Of a DNA stretch of 64,000 nucleotides, positions 36,714-44,828 are shown in pieces. Below the pieces are notes generated by a model. It did no database searches. It was not told where the DNA came from and worked only from the letters and a program-made list of their open reading frames with translations. The DNA lies in contig CAWDLR010000004.1 of assembly GCA_963803125.1 (NCBI GenBank), forward strand, positions 496,001-560,000, written 5' to 3'. Position numbers and translations under genes: made by a program. Positions within the stretch are counted from its first letter, which is position 1; each line of letters opens with the position of its first letter. This DNA comes from G963675935 sp963803125 (GTDB lineage Bacteria; Planctomycetota; Planctomycetia; Pirellulales; Thermoguttaceae).

Positions 36714-38651
36714 TCAGAACTCCATTTGGCGGAAAGCGCGGAAACCGACGCGGAGCGGGAGGAACGTGGCGGCGGCGCCGAGGAGCAGGCTGGCGACGGT
36801 GCCGGCGAGCCACCACCAGAAGAAATACGAGTGCAGGTGCAGTCGGCCCACCGCGTTGCCGGCGGGGGCGATGGCCTGGGCGACGAGGAAGGAATGGATG
36901 GGCAGGGCGGTCAGCAGGACGACGAAGAGTACGAACAGCGTGCTACTGACCAGGGTGAGGGTCCCGCCGAAGCCGGCGGCGATGCGCGAGGGGGATTCTT
37001 CGCGGAGATTGGGGAGCCAGGCCCCGAGCCCCACGGCCAGGCCCGCCAGGCCGAGACAGAAGACCAGGCAGGTCAACTGATGGCTCAACAGGATCAGCAG
37101 CGAGACGCGGAGCATCAGGTCGCTCAGCAGCACCAGGGCCGAGCAGGGGACGATGGCACCGCAGGCGGCAAAGAGGAACTTGCCCCAGAGGAGCGTGTCG
37201 CGGCGGACTCCGAGCTGGCCGAGGATCCAGAACCGCCGGCCTTCGAGGCTGATCATGGGAAAGACGAAGCGGGTGGTGAAGGTGGACAGCAGCAGCCCTA
37301 CGACCGCGAGGTTCAGAAAGCTGACCATGTTCACGTAGGTCACGGCGGTCGTCGAGTAGCTGAACGAAGGGATGTAGAGGAAGTAGAGGATCAGGAAGCC
37401 GGCGAAGATCAGGATTTGCGACCATTGCAGGGGATCGCGGCGAAAGAGGCGGAAGTCCTTGATCGTCATTAGCCGCACGGTCGTGGGGAGGCGGCCCATC
37501 AGCCGCGAGAGCAGGCGGTCGAGCCGGGCCGCCTGCGGCCGCTTGTGCCGCCGCCCCCTGCCGAAAAGGCTGTTGTAGGCGGGGCGATAGAGCCGCTCGG
37601 CCGTCCAGAGGGTCAACTGGCGGAAGAAGAGGGCGTTGGAAATCAGCAGCGTCAGGAACAACACGCAATCGGACCAGACGCCGCCGGCGGCCGCCATCAG
37701 ACCGGTGCTCAGCCACCAGCTCGGCAAGAGCCGCTGGTCGGAGATCTGCATGCGGCCGAGCATCTCCTGAAACCAGGTTGGGGTGAGCAGGTCGTTCCTC
37801 GGTCCGGCGAGCACCCAGCATCCCATCCATATCCCCACCGCCAGCAGCAACACGCCGGCGGCGACCAGGATGCTCTTGATGCGGTGGGGAAGGAAGCGGA
37901 CTACCAACATGCAGAGGATCGCGCCGACGGCCACGGGAATATAGATGAAGGCGACGACAAACGGCGGCAGCAGCGCGTAGTAGTACCAGGGCGCGGCGAC
38001 CACGACCCCGTAGGCCAGCAGCGCCGGGCTTCCCAGCAGCACGAACCCCCAACTGCTCAGCAGGATCGCCTCGTGGAACTTGTGCAGGAAAATCCTGCCG
38101 GTGCGGGCGGGCGTGGTCAGCAGGAAGGCGATCTCGCGCGAGCGGAACAGCGAGCCATAGAGAATCACTCCCGCCGAGAATGCCAGCATCAACAACAACG
38201 CGAAGAAGAACGCGCTGAACAGCCCGCCGACCGCCATGATGTACGTCTCATGATAGACGAAGGCCAACTGCATGAAGGAGAAACCGTCGCCGAACATCCA
38301 GAACATTCCACCCCAGAGTAGCGCGGTGAGCACGAGAACCAGCGAGACGCGAAAACGCGAATGGGCGAACAACTGCCGCACCAGGGTGAGCAGGATCCGT
38401 CGCCGCATCCGCGCGAACGTCCGCGCCTCGTCCTCGGGGGAGAGGAAGTCGCGAGGGAGGGCGGAAGGCGGAGGGCGGAAGAATGAGGGATGAGGGATGA
38501 AGGATGAAAGCGGAGGGCTGGGCACTTCAGTGCCCAGGGAAGGCGGAGGGCGGAAGGCGGAGAGGACACGGCGGAGCGGCGAGAGGCGAGCACCGCGGAT
38601 GGGCCGCGAGGGCTGAGGCGATTCTCGCTCTGGCGTGTTGCTATCTTCCAC
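36714..38651 (-). CDS. ABC-2 type transporter permease with repeat-derived N-terminal segment
   Basis: The 645-residue protein has about 12 hydrophobic segments in two groups, as in large single-chain ABC-2 permeases. ALLWGGMFWMFGDGFSFM, IAFLLTTPARTGRIFLHKF (coupling-helix region) and GRRFWILGQLGVRRDTLLWGKF are characteristic. Residues about 34-66 (PPPSLGTEVPSPP and PHPSFF-like stretches) are encoded by the CATCCCTCATCC-type and GGGCACTGAAGTGCCC repeats, so an older start may be near residue 71. The ATPase gene is 214 bases upstream, on the far side of a repeat tract, in the same direction. Confidence 0.85.
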   Translation of the reverse strand: MEDSNTPERESPQPSRPIRGARLSPLRRVLSAFRPPPSLGTEVPSPPLSSFIPHPSFFRPPPSALPRDFLSPEDEARTFARMRRRILLTLVRQLFAHSRFRVSLVLVLTALLWGGMFWMFGDGFSFMQLAFVYHETYIMAVGGLFSAFFFALLLMLAFSAGVILYGSLFRSREIAFLLTTPARTGRIFLHKFHEAILLSSWGFVLLGSPALLAYGVVVAAPWYYYALLPPFVVAFIYIPVAVGAILCMLVVRFLPHRIKSILVAAGVLLLAVGIWMGCWVLAGPRNDLLTPTWFQEMLGRMQISDQRLLPSWWLSTGLMAAAGGVWSDCVLFLTLLISNALFFRQLTLWTAERLYRPAYNSLFGRGRRHKRPQAARLDRLLSRLMGRLPTTVRLMTIKDFRLFRRDPLQWSQILIFAGFLILYFLYIPSFSYSTTAVTYVNMVSFLNLAVVGLLLSTFTTRFVFPMISLEGRRFWILGQLGVRRDTLLWGKFLFAACGAIVPCSALVLLSDLMLRVSLLILLSHQLTCLVFCLGLAGLAVGLGAWLPNLREESPSRIAAGFGGTLTLVSSTLFVLFVVLLTALPIHSFLVAQAIAPAGNAVGRLHLHSYFFWWWLAGTVASLLLGAAATFLPLRVGFRAFRQMEF

Positions 38652-38885
38652 AGTCTCTGCTCCGCGCTCGCTTCTCAGACCTCATCTCTTATCCCTCATC
38701 CTTCATCCCTCATCCCTCCGCCTTCATCCTTCATCTCTCATCCCTCGTTCTTTCGCCTCTACTGGGCACTAAAGTGCCCAGCCCTCATCCTTCCGCCCTC
38801 CCCCTCACTGGGCACTGAAGTGCCCAGCCCTCATCCTTCATCCCTCATCCTTCATCCCTCATCCCTCATCCCTCATCCTTCCGCC
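38518..38885. repeat. Low-complexity tract (CATCCCTCATCCTT units) with three CTGGGCACTNNAGTGCCCAG palindromes
   Basis: The 214-base gap between the ABC ATPase and permease genes is filled with CATCCCTCATCCTTCATCCC-like units. Palindromes CTGGGCACT-NN-AGTGCCCAG occur at 38518-38537 (inside the permease gene), 38762-38781 and 38808-38827; a fourth, with one base pair changed, is at 58003-58022. Both motifs run into the coding ends of the neighbouring genes: the last residues of the ATPase (GRKDEG) are repeat-encoded. Confidence 0.8.
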
Positions 38886-39618
38886 CCCGCCTTCCATTTC
38901 CGCTCGTCAGGTCGAGGAAGAGGCGTTCGAGCGAGGCGTCGTGCGAGGCCAGGTGGCTTTGCAGGTCGGCGACGGTGCCGAGAAAGTGGAGGCGTCCAAA
39001 ATCCATGATGCCGATGCGGCTGGCGATCTCCTGGGCGACGTCGAGCGTGTGGGTGGACATGAAGACGGTGGTTCCGGCGGCGGCCCGGTCGCGGAGCCGG
39101 TCCTTGACGGCCCGCACGCTGCGGGGATCGAGGCCGACCATCGGCTCGTCGATCACCAGCACGGGCGGGTCGTGCAGCAGGGCCGAGGCGAAGACCAGCC
39201 GTTGCCGCATGCCGTGCGAATAGGTTTCGACCAGGTCGTCGAGGAAATCGCCCAGATCGAAGAAGTCGGATTCGCGGCGGATGCGCCCGGCAACGTCGGG
39301 GCGGCCGAGTCCCCGCATTTCGCCGACGAATTCGAGGAACTCGCGGCCGGAGAGTTTGTCGTAGAGGAAGGGCTCCTCGGGGACGTAGCCGATTGCATGG
39401 GCGGCGCGTCGGGTGTCGCTGACCACGTCGTGGCCGCAGACCCGCACCGCGCCCGACATCGGCCGCAGCAACCCGGCGAGCATTTTGATCGTGGTCGTCT
39501 TGCCGGCACCGTTGGGGCCGAGCAGGGCGAACAGCTCGCCGGTGGGGACGGTGAGGGTCAGATGGTCGACCGCTACCTTCTGGGCGTAGCTGCGTAGTAC
39601 GTTGTCGAATTCGATCAT
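38866..39618 (-). CDS. ABC transporter ATP-binding protein
   Basis: The 250-residue ATPase has Walker A GPNGAGKTT, Q-loop-region IGYVPEEPFLYDKL, signature YSHGMRQRL (a divergent LSGGQ), Walker B VLVIDEPMVGLD and the switch His in STHTLD. It belongs to the class of exporters working with ABC-2 permeases. ATG 39618 overlaps the stop of the upstream gene (ATGA). The partner permease follows after a repeat tract. Confidence 0.95.
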   Translation of the reverse strand: MIEFDNVLRSYAQKVAVDHLTLTVPTGELFALLGPNGAGKTTTIKMLAGLLRPMSGAVRVCGHDVVSDTRRAAHAIGYVPEEPFLYDKLSGREFLEFVGEMRGLGRPDVAGRIRRESDFFDLGDFLDDLVETYSHGMRQRLVFASALLHDPPVLVIDEPMVGLDPRSVRAVKDRLRDRAAAGTTVFMSTHTLDVAQEIASRIGIMDFGRLHFLGTVADLQSHLASHDASLERLFLDLTSGNGRRGRKDEG

Positions 39619-40544
39619 CGGTGTCTGCGGGTTCGGTGCCGGTCGAAAGCCCACCAGCGGGAGCCGACCACATTCACGAGTTTATCGGTTTCCTTTTGGG
39701 TAAGGCGGACGAAGACGATGGAGGAGTCCAGCAGCATCGCCTCCTGCTTCAGCACGACGCCGTCGCGCCGCACCCAGAGTCTGCCCTGCACGTTGTGCTT
39801 GGTCCCGCCCGTTCCCGAATCGTAGCGATAGACGACCACCAGCGTGTTTTGCAGCTCGCCGTTCCAGCGGATGCGGGCCGCCTCTTCCACTTCGGCCGAG
39901 ATGATCTCGATCGGGCTTTTGGTCGGCCAGAGGGGATTGAAGACGGGCACCGTCCATTTCTGGCCGACGTGCAGGCCGGGCAGCCGCGTCTGCGGCGAGA
40001 GCGCATCGGTCGGCAACGCTTTCGGCGGCAGAGAAATGTCGTGGCTGAACGTCTGATTGCCGGAGCGGATCTGCAACTGCAACTGCCCGCCGTCGACCGT
40101 GCCCCGCATGCTGATCTCCTCGATCAGCGGCTCGAGCCGCACGACCGAATCGAACCGCAGCAACCGCCCGAAGCCGTCGATGAGCATGGCGCTGTTGGCG
40201 TCGAGCGAGAGGTGATCGAGCGGCTGTTTGGCGAGGATCAGGAAGGGTTGCAGCCAGATCGGGGCCATGCTGCTTAGGGGGAAGGCGTCGAAGTGCACGC
40301 GGCCGTGGACTTCGGTCAACCCGGTGGGCTGCGACTTGGTGTCGGTCAGCGCCCAGCCGAGCGACTGCCCCTTCCACAACACCCGCCAGCCCACGACCGG
40401 ATCGAGGTTTTGGGCCTCGATCACCTGCCGATAACTCGGCGGCTCGCCGACCAGCAACGGCGGCAGCACCTTCGTCGTTACCAGCCAACCCATGGTGACC
40501 AGCCATAGCAGCACGACGGCCGTGTTGTACCAACGACTGTTCAT
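39615..40544 (-). CDS. Membrane-anchored hypothetical protein of the ABC operon
   Basis: From ATG 40544 the 309-residue protein has one N-terminal helix (TAVVLLWLVTMGWLVTTKVLP) and a large exported domain of beta-rich character (RVHFDAF, LRFDSVVRLEPLIEEISMRGTVDGGQLQLQI, RLPGLHVGQKWTVPVFNP). It overlaps the ATPase gene by four bases and so belongs to the same operon. No family is recognised. It may be a periplasmic substrate-handling partner. The frame is open to 40736 but the upstream part crosses a palindromic repeat, so the later start is chosen. Confidence 0.75.
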   Translation of the reverse strand: MNSRWYNTAVVLLWLVTMGWLVTTKVLPPLLVGEPPSYRQVIEAQNLDPVVGWRVLWKGQSLGWALTDTKSQPTGLTEVHGRVHFDAFPLSSMAPIWLQPFLILAKQPLDHLSLDANSAMLIDGFGRLLRFDSVVRLEPLIEEISMRGTVDGGQLQLQIRSGNQTFSHDISLPPKALPTDALSPQTRLPGLHVGQKWTVPVFNPLWPTKSPIEIISAEVEEAARIRWNGELQNTLVVVYRYDSGTGGTKHNVQGRLWVRRDGVVLKQEAMLLDSSIVFVRLTQKETDKLVNVVGSRWWAFDRHRTRRHR

Positions 40545-40695
40545 CAGGATTGCGGCGCAAATGTGTGACCGGCGTCCTACCCATGAGGCAATACCCATTT
40601 TACCATTTGGCGGCGGCGATGGAAGTTGCCCCAATCGCCCCGCTGGAAACACCGCGTGGACACGACCCCACCATCGCGCAAGCGAAATGCTGCAA

Positions 40696-40768
40696 TAGCC
40701 GGGAGCTAACATCTCCCGGCAGGGACGGAATCGCATCTGAAATGCCGGGAGCTGTTAGCTCCCGGCTA
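40696..40768. repeat. Inverted repeat of the TAGCCGGGAGCTAACATCTC family
   Basis: Arms 40696-40720 and 40744-40768 (TAGCCGGGAGCTAAC... and ...GCTGTTAGCTCCCGGCTA) are complementary apart from three or four bases. Each arm also contains its own short CCGGGAG/CTCCCGG hairpin. The intervening 23 bases are unremarkable. Just downstream, 40823-40867 is a CCCCAATCCCCAGCC low-complexity run that leads into the end of prmC. Confidence 0.75.
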
Positions 40769-40867
40769 TGGGCAAGACAACACCATTCGTCGTCGGCGGC
40801 CGTACGGAGACCGACGTCGACCATGCCAATCCCCAATCCCCAATCCCCAGCCCCCAGCCCCCAGCCC

Positions 40868-41803
40868 CTAATCGCTCTTCCTCGCCCGTACCACCCTCGG
40901 CAGCCGGGCGATGTCCTTAATCGTTGGCCCGATCTCGAAACGCGGCTCGCTTTTCAACAGGGAACAGACGGCGTCGTGGATCATCGGGCTGATCTCGCTC
41001 AAGAAGTGGCCGCCGGGACGGAGACGCTCGGCGGCTTGGGGGATCAATCGCGCGATGACCTCGGTTCCCTTTGGACCGGCCAGCAATGCCGACTGCGGCT
41101 CGAACTTCCGCACATCGGGAGCGAGCTTTTCGAACTCGGCAGTCGAAACATAAGGGGGATTGCTGACGACGAAATCGAACCGTCGATCGGCCGGCACCGC
41201 GGCGAACAGATCGCTCTCGACAAACTCGATCCGCTCGGCCACGCCGTGCTGCCCGGCGTTGTCGGCGGCGACAGCCAATGCCGCCGGGCTACAATCGATC
41301 GCCGTCACTCGGGCGGATGGCAGATGTTTCGCCAGGCAGACCGCGATCACTCCGCTGCCGGTACCGACGTCGGCGATGGAAATCGTCGATTGTTGATTGT
41401 TGATTGTTGATTGTTGACTTGTCTCCCCTAGCCCCTGGCCCCTAGCCCCTAGCCCCTCCTTCGCCAGATCGAGCACGGCGACGACGAGCAGCTCGGTCTC
41501 CGGCCGGGGGATCAACACATCGGGCGTAACGCGGAAGGAGAGCGAGTAGAACTCGCGGCGGCCGACGAGATAGGCGACGGGCGTCCCCTCGGCGCGGCGG
41601 CGAACCAGCTCGCGGAAGCTTGCCCGCTGCTGCTCGCTGGGCTGGTCCTCGAAGGTCGCGTAGAGTTGAATCCGCTGGCAGCCGAGGACTTCGGCCAGCA
41701 GCACTTCAGCGTCCAGCCGCGGGCTATCCGAGCCGTGTCCCTTCAAATAGTCCGCCGTCCACTGCAACAGGCGGCCGATGGTCCAAGGTTCGGTTGGGGG
41801 CAT
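40868..41803 (-). CDS. prmC: Peptide chain release factor N5-glutamine methyltransferase
   Basis: PrmC methylates the Gln of the GGQ motif in release factors. The 311-residue protein has the N-terminal helical domain, the IPRPETELLV motif, the SAM site ADVGTGSGVIAVCLA and the catalytic NPPYV. Between residues about 115 and 138 a segment (GLGARGQGLG followed by QQSTINNQQSTIS) is encoded by low-complexity DNA at 41387-41458; other PrmC proteins have nothing there, so it is an in-frame repeat insertion. ATG 41803 is preferred to upstream starts inside a repeat. It lies downstream of prfA, its substrate gene, on the same strand. Confidence 0.94.
   Translation of the reverse strand: MPPTEPWTIGRLLQWTADYLKGHGSDSPRLDAEVLLAEVLGCQRIQLYATFEDQPSEQQRASFRELVRRRAEGTPVAYLVGRREFYSLSFRVTPDVLIPRPETELLVVAVLDLAKEGLGARGQGLGETSQQSTINNQQSTISIADVGTGSGVIAVCLAKHLPSARVTAIDCSPAALAVAADNAGQHGVAERIEFVESDLFAAVPADRRFDFVVSNPPYVSTAEFEKLAPDVRKFEPQSALLAGPKGTEVIARLIPQAAERLRPGGHFLSEISPMIHDAVCSLLKSEPRFEIGPTIKDIARLPRVVRARKSD
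41387..41458. repeat. In-frame low-complexity insertion inside prmC
   Basis: The plus strand reads GATTGTTGATTGTTGATTGT repeats followed by CCCCTAGCCCCTGGCCCCTA repeats. On the coding strand these give the GQGLG and NNQQSTI residues. The repeats are the same style as the intergenic low-complexity runs. Confidence 0.8.
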
Positions 41804-41818
41804 GGGTAGAAACGACTG

Positions 41819-41907
41819 GGAATGAATGATGAATGATGAGTGATGAATGATGAATAAAAGACACATATCGACGAATGCTGTAATTCATCATTCATCATTC
41901 ATCATTT
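41819..41907. repeat. ATGATGAATG low-complexity inverted repeat between prfA and prmC
   Basis: GAATGATGAATGATGAGTGATG on one side and its reverse complement (ATTCATCATTCATCATTCATC) on the other can pair around about 30 bases. It overlaps the last codons and the TGA of prfA, so the release-factor C-terminus (ANDE) is set by the repeat. Confidence 0.8.
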
Positions 41908-42971
41908 GCTCCAAACGTTGCCCGCTGTTCCTGGCGTTCGTATTCCATCAGCGCGTCGATCACCGGCTGCAAGTTGCCGGCGATGATGCTGTCGAGTTTG
42001 TAGATGGTGAAGTTGATGCGGTGGTCGGTGACGCGGTTGTCGGGAAAGTTGTAGGTGCGGATCCGCTGGCTGCGGTCGCCCGAGCCGATCTTGGTCTTCC
42101 GCTCGTCGGAGCGCTTCTTGTGCTCCTCCTCGCGCTTCGCCTCGTAGAGCCGGGTTTTCAGCACCCGCAGGGCCTTGGCCAGGTTCTTGTGCTGGCTCTT
42201 TTCGTCCTGGCAGGAGACGACGATGCCGGTCTCGTAGTGGGTCAGGCGGATGGCCGAGGCGGTCTTGTTGACGTGCTGCCCGCCGGGGCCGCTGGCGTGG
42301 AAGATGTCCTTGCGGTAGTCGTCCGACTTCAGGTCGATCTCGACGTCTTCGGGCTCGGCCATCACCGCCACGGTGGCGGCGGAGGTGTGGATGCGGCCCT
42401 TGGCCTCGGTCTCGGGCACGCGCTGCACGCGATGGCCGCCGCTCTCGAACTGCAACGTGCGATAGGCGCCGTCGCCTTCGATGCCGAGGATCACCTCTTT
42501 GAACCCGCCCAGCTCGGTCGGCGACATGTCGAGCACTTCGACCTTCCAGCGGTGGTCCTCGGCGTAGTGCTTGTACATTTGGTAGAGATCGCGGGCGAAC
42601 AGGGCCGCCTCTTCGCCGCCGGTGCCGGCGCGGATTTCCAGCACGCAGCGGCTGCGGTTCGCGTCCTCGCCGCCGATGGTCAGGTCGAGCAACTCGCTCC
42701 AGAGCGTCTCGCGCTCGGCCTTGAGCTGGTCGATCTCGACGGCGGCCAGTTCGCGCATGTCGGCGTCCGGCCCTTGGAGCATCTCCAGGGCGTTGCGGAT
42801 CTGCGCGTTGAGATTCTTGAAGCGGCGATACTTCGTGGCCAGCTTGGCCAGCGAGCCGTGCTCGCGGGCGACCGCCGTCAACTGCGACGGATTGGCCAAC
42901 GTCACCGGATCGACGAGCCGCCGCTCCAATTCCTCGAACCGCGCCAGTTTCTCGTCGAGCGGATTGGGCAT
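41895..42971 (-). CDS. prfA: Peptide chain release factor 1
   Basis: RF1 reads UAA and UAG and triggers peptide release on the ribosome. The 358-residue protein has the RF1-type anticodon motif P-E-T in GGHRVQRVPETEAKGRIHTS (E. coli PAT) and the catalytic GGQ in ASGPGGQHVNKTASAIRLTH. The rest matches family length. The extreme C-terminus comes from a low-complexity repeat. It is followed by prmC. The ATG at 42971 is chosen over one seven codons upstream. Confidence 0.96.
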   Translation of the reverse strand: MPNPLDEKLARFEELERRLVDPVTLANPSQLTAVAREHGSLAKLATKYRRFKNLNAQIRNALEMLQGPDADMRELAAVEIDQLKAERETLWSELLDLTIGGEDANRSRCVLEIRAGTGGEEAALFARDLYQMYKHYAEDHRWKVEVLDMSPTELGGFKEVILGIEGDGAYRTLQFESGGHRVQRVPETEAKGRIHTSAATVAVMAEPEDVEIDLKSDDYRKDIFHASGPGGQHVNKTASAIRLTHYETGIVVSCQDEKSQHKNLAKALRVLKTRLYEAKREEEHKKRSDERKTKIGSGDRSQRIRTYNFPDNRVTDHRINFTIYKLDSIIAGNLQPVIDALMEYERQEQRATFGANDE

Positions 42972-42996
42972 GGCAGTGATGCGGCTTCGCAAGATT

Positions 42997-43062
42997 GTAG
43001 GTTATGCTTCAGCATAACGAAAGCCCGCAAAACCTGGCGTGTTATGCTGAAGCATAACCTAC
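42997..43062. repeat. Perfect 22-bp inverted repeat (GTAGGTTATGCTTCAGCATA family)
   Basis: Arms at 42997-43018 and 43041-43062 are exact reverse complements around 22 bases; each arm also holds the small palindrome GTTATGCT-TC-AGCATAAC. It stands between rpmE and prfA on their common transcript. Confidence 0.85.
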
Positions 43063-43088
43063 GCGTACCCGGAACAGTGCCCCACCGC

Positions 43089-43352
43089 TCACGAGGCCGC
43101 GGCGGGCTCGGCGGGGGCTGCCGCCTTCTTGCCGCGATTGAGGCTGGTGTAGCCGGTGGCGGCGAACTTCTTCTGAAACTTCTCGATCCGCCCGGCCGTA
43201 TCGACGTACTTCAGCTTGCCGGTATAGAAAGGGTGGCAGACGTTGCAGATATCGATCTTCATCTCCGGCTGGGTGCTCCGCGTGACAAAGCTGTTGCCGC
43301 AGCCGCAGGTGACCTTGGTAACCACGTAATTCGGGTGGATTTTATCTTTCAT
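43089..43352 (-). CDS. rpmE: Ribosomal protein bL31
   Basis: The 87-residue protein matches the zinc-binding (C+) form of L31: MKDKIHPNYVVTKVTCGCGNSF with its Cys pair, and ICNVCHPFYTGK with the second pair. The last 15 residues are an Ala/Pro/Lys-rich extension. The order rpmE-prfA-prmC is conserved in many bacteria. ATG 43352 is clear from the family start. Confidence 0.96.
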   Translation of the reverse strand: MKDKIHPNYVVTKVTCGCGNSFVTRSTQPEMKIDICNVCHPFYTGKLKYVDTAGRIEKFQKKFAATGYTSLNRGKKAAAPAEPAAAS

Positions 43353-43922
43353 AACGCACTCTCGCCTTCTGGCAACTACGACGACGTTGGGGTGGCAGTT
43401 GCACTGCCGCCCCGGAGCGACAGTACAACCGTCGCCCCAACTGACCGCCTTCTCGCAACGCGGTAAGCGGCTCCTCAAAACATCGAACCTCTCAGTTTAC
43501 CATCGGCCGACCGGGGCCACAAGGGCCATGCCAGGGAGTTGGAAGGCCTTTGCCGCGGATCGTCCGGGCCGCCGCCGCGGCGTTTAGGCGGCGGGCTCGC
43601 CCGCCGCGGGCCCAGCCATCCTGGTTGCTCAGCAAGCCAGCCGGCTAAACGTCTTGCTTTCCTAGACCACGCTGTTTTCTTGTCTTTACTACCGCCCATC
43701 GCTGTGTTCGCGAATTTTCAAACTTGGCTCACCGCGACCCGACACGGCGGGACCGTGGCAGGGCACCGGATGACCGTCGCCGGCCACGGCGGCCAAAAGC
43801 AATCTTCGTCCGCATAAAGCTCATGCCCCCGCGACCACGCCGTATCTCCTCCCCAAAACGAAACAAAATCTCCGGCACGCCGATTGCATTGGCCTTTCCG
43901 GCGACAAACCAGGAGCCAATCC
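43353..43922. other. Intergenic region upstream of the ATPase/GTPase/Fe-S operon
   Basis: Short frames here are not gene-like. The part near 43565-43640 is a GC-rich hairpin-forming stretch (GCGGCGGGCTCGCCCGCCGC). The sigma-54-like promoter at 43873-43888 and an AGGAG at 43911-43915 belong to the operon that starts at 43923. rpmE's promoter must also lie here but is not recognised. Confidence 0.5.
43873..43888 (+). promoter_or_regulatory. Sigma-54 (-24/-12) promoter for the ATPase/GTPase/Fe-S operon
   Basis: CGGCACG-CCGA-TTGCA matches the sigma-54 consensus TGGCACG-NNNN-TTGCW at all but the first base (and the weak purine at the eighth). GG (43874-43875) and GC (43886-43887) have the required 10-base gap. 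Transcription would start near 43899, 24 bases before the ATG at 43923, with AGGAG in between. An enhancer-binding activator would be needed; none is encoded nearby. Confidence 0.55.
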
Positions 43923-44828
43923 ATGATTCAGTCCATCAGCATCTTCAGCGGCCGCGGCCGCAACGGGCGGAGCGAGGCGTTCGAGCGGATCGATCTCGAA
44001 ATGGGGCAAGTCGTCAGCATCGTCGGGCCGACGGGGTCGGGCAAGACGACGCTGATCGGCGACATCGAACTGTTCGCCGACGGCGACACGCCGAGCGGGC
44101 GGCGGATTCTGATCGACGGCAAGCCCGCCCCGCCGGAGTTCCGCTATAACCCCGCCTGCAACCCGATCGCCCTGATCACGCAGCACACCACGTTCCTCTC
44201 CGACCTGCCGGTACGCGAGTTCCTGCTGACGCATTCGCGGGTGCGGACGGGCGGCGGCGAAGACCCGGTGTTGGTCCGCCAGGCGATCGAGTTCGCCAAC
44301 AAACTGACCGGCGAGCCGATCGACATGGACAACCGCATGACGGAACTTTCCGGCGGACAGACCCGCGCGCTGCTGATCGCCGACGCTACGGTGATTTGCA
44401 GCACGCCGGTGGTGCTCTTGGATGAAGTGGAAAACGCCGGCATTCACCGCACGCGGGCGGTGCAACTGCTGCGGGAATATCGCAAGATCTTCATTTTCGT
44501 AACGCACGACCCGCGGATCGCGCTGCTTTCCGATTTCCGCATCGTGATGCAGGGCGGGCGGGTGACGCAAGTGCTCACCACCAGCGCCGAAGAGCGCGGC
44601 GTCTCGTCGCACGTCAATCGGTTGGACGACGCGCTATCGGCCTTGCGCGAGCGGCTGCGAATGGGGGAGCGGCTAAGCGCCGACGCGTTGCAGTACGAAC
44701 AGTACGAGGGGGACAGTCCCATTTTCGCTGGCGCGAAAATCGGGACAGTCCCCACGAAAATCGGGACAGCCCCCGCGAAAATCGGGACAGTCCCCAGCCA
44801 ACTTTGCGAACTGCGGGAGGTAGCATGA
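43923..44828 (+). CDS. ABC-type ATPase without membrane partner, first gene of a three-gene metallocentre-like operon
   Basis: The 301-residue ATPase has Walker A GPTGSGKTT, the Q-loop region ITQHTTFLSD, signature ELSGGQTRAL, Walker B PVVLLDEVENAG and the switch His in THDP. No permease gene lies nearby, so it is probably a soluble ABC ATPase. The Walker B aspartate is followed by Glu, as in active enzymes. Residues 263-291 come from a palindromic repeat (GDSPIFAGAKIGTVP and two half copies), which makes the C-terminus unusual. ATG 43923 has AGGAG upstream. The stop overlaps the GTPase gene (ATGA). Confidence 0.85.
   Translation: MIQSISIFSGRGRNGRSEAFERIDLEMGQVVSIVGPTGSGKTTLIGDIELFADGDTPSGRRILIDGKPAPPEFRYNPACNPIALITQHTTFLSDLPVREFLLTHSRVRTGGGEDPVLVRQAIEFANKLTGEPIDMDNRMTELSGGQTRALLIADATVICSTPVVLLDEVENAGIHRTRAVQLLREYRKIFIFVTHDPRIALLSDFRIVMQGGRVTQVLTTSAEERGVSSHVNRLDDALSALRERLRMGERLSADALQYEQYEGDSPIFAGAKIGTVPTKIGTAPAKIGTVPSQLCELREVA
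44709..44795. repeat. 45-bp palindromic element plus two half copies inside the ABC ATPase gene
   Basis: 44709-44753 has the same arms as the elements at 9988 and 19002 but the loop CTGGCG in place of TTGACA. Two further right-arm copies (CGAAAATCGGGACAG followed by TCCCC or CCCCC) follow directly, to 44795. All are in frame (KIGTVP-type residues). Confidence 0.88.

Noticed and set aside
38650..38890. CRISPR-like array of short units
   Set aside because: The units are irregular CATCCCTCATCCTT runs without unique spacers, and no cas gene is nearby.
43724..44149. Plus-strand frame upstream of and overlapping the ABC ATPase gene
   Set aside because: It is Arg-rich and overlaps Walker A coding sequence of the real gene in another frame.
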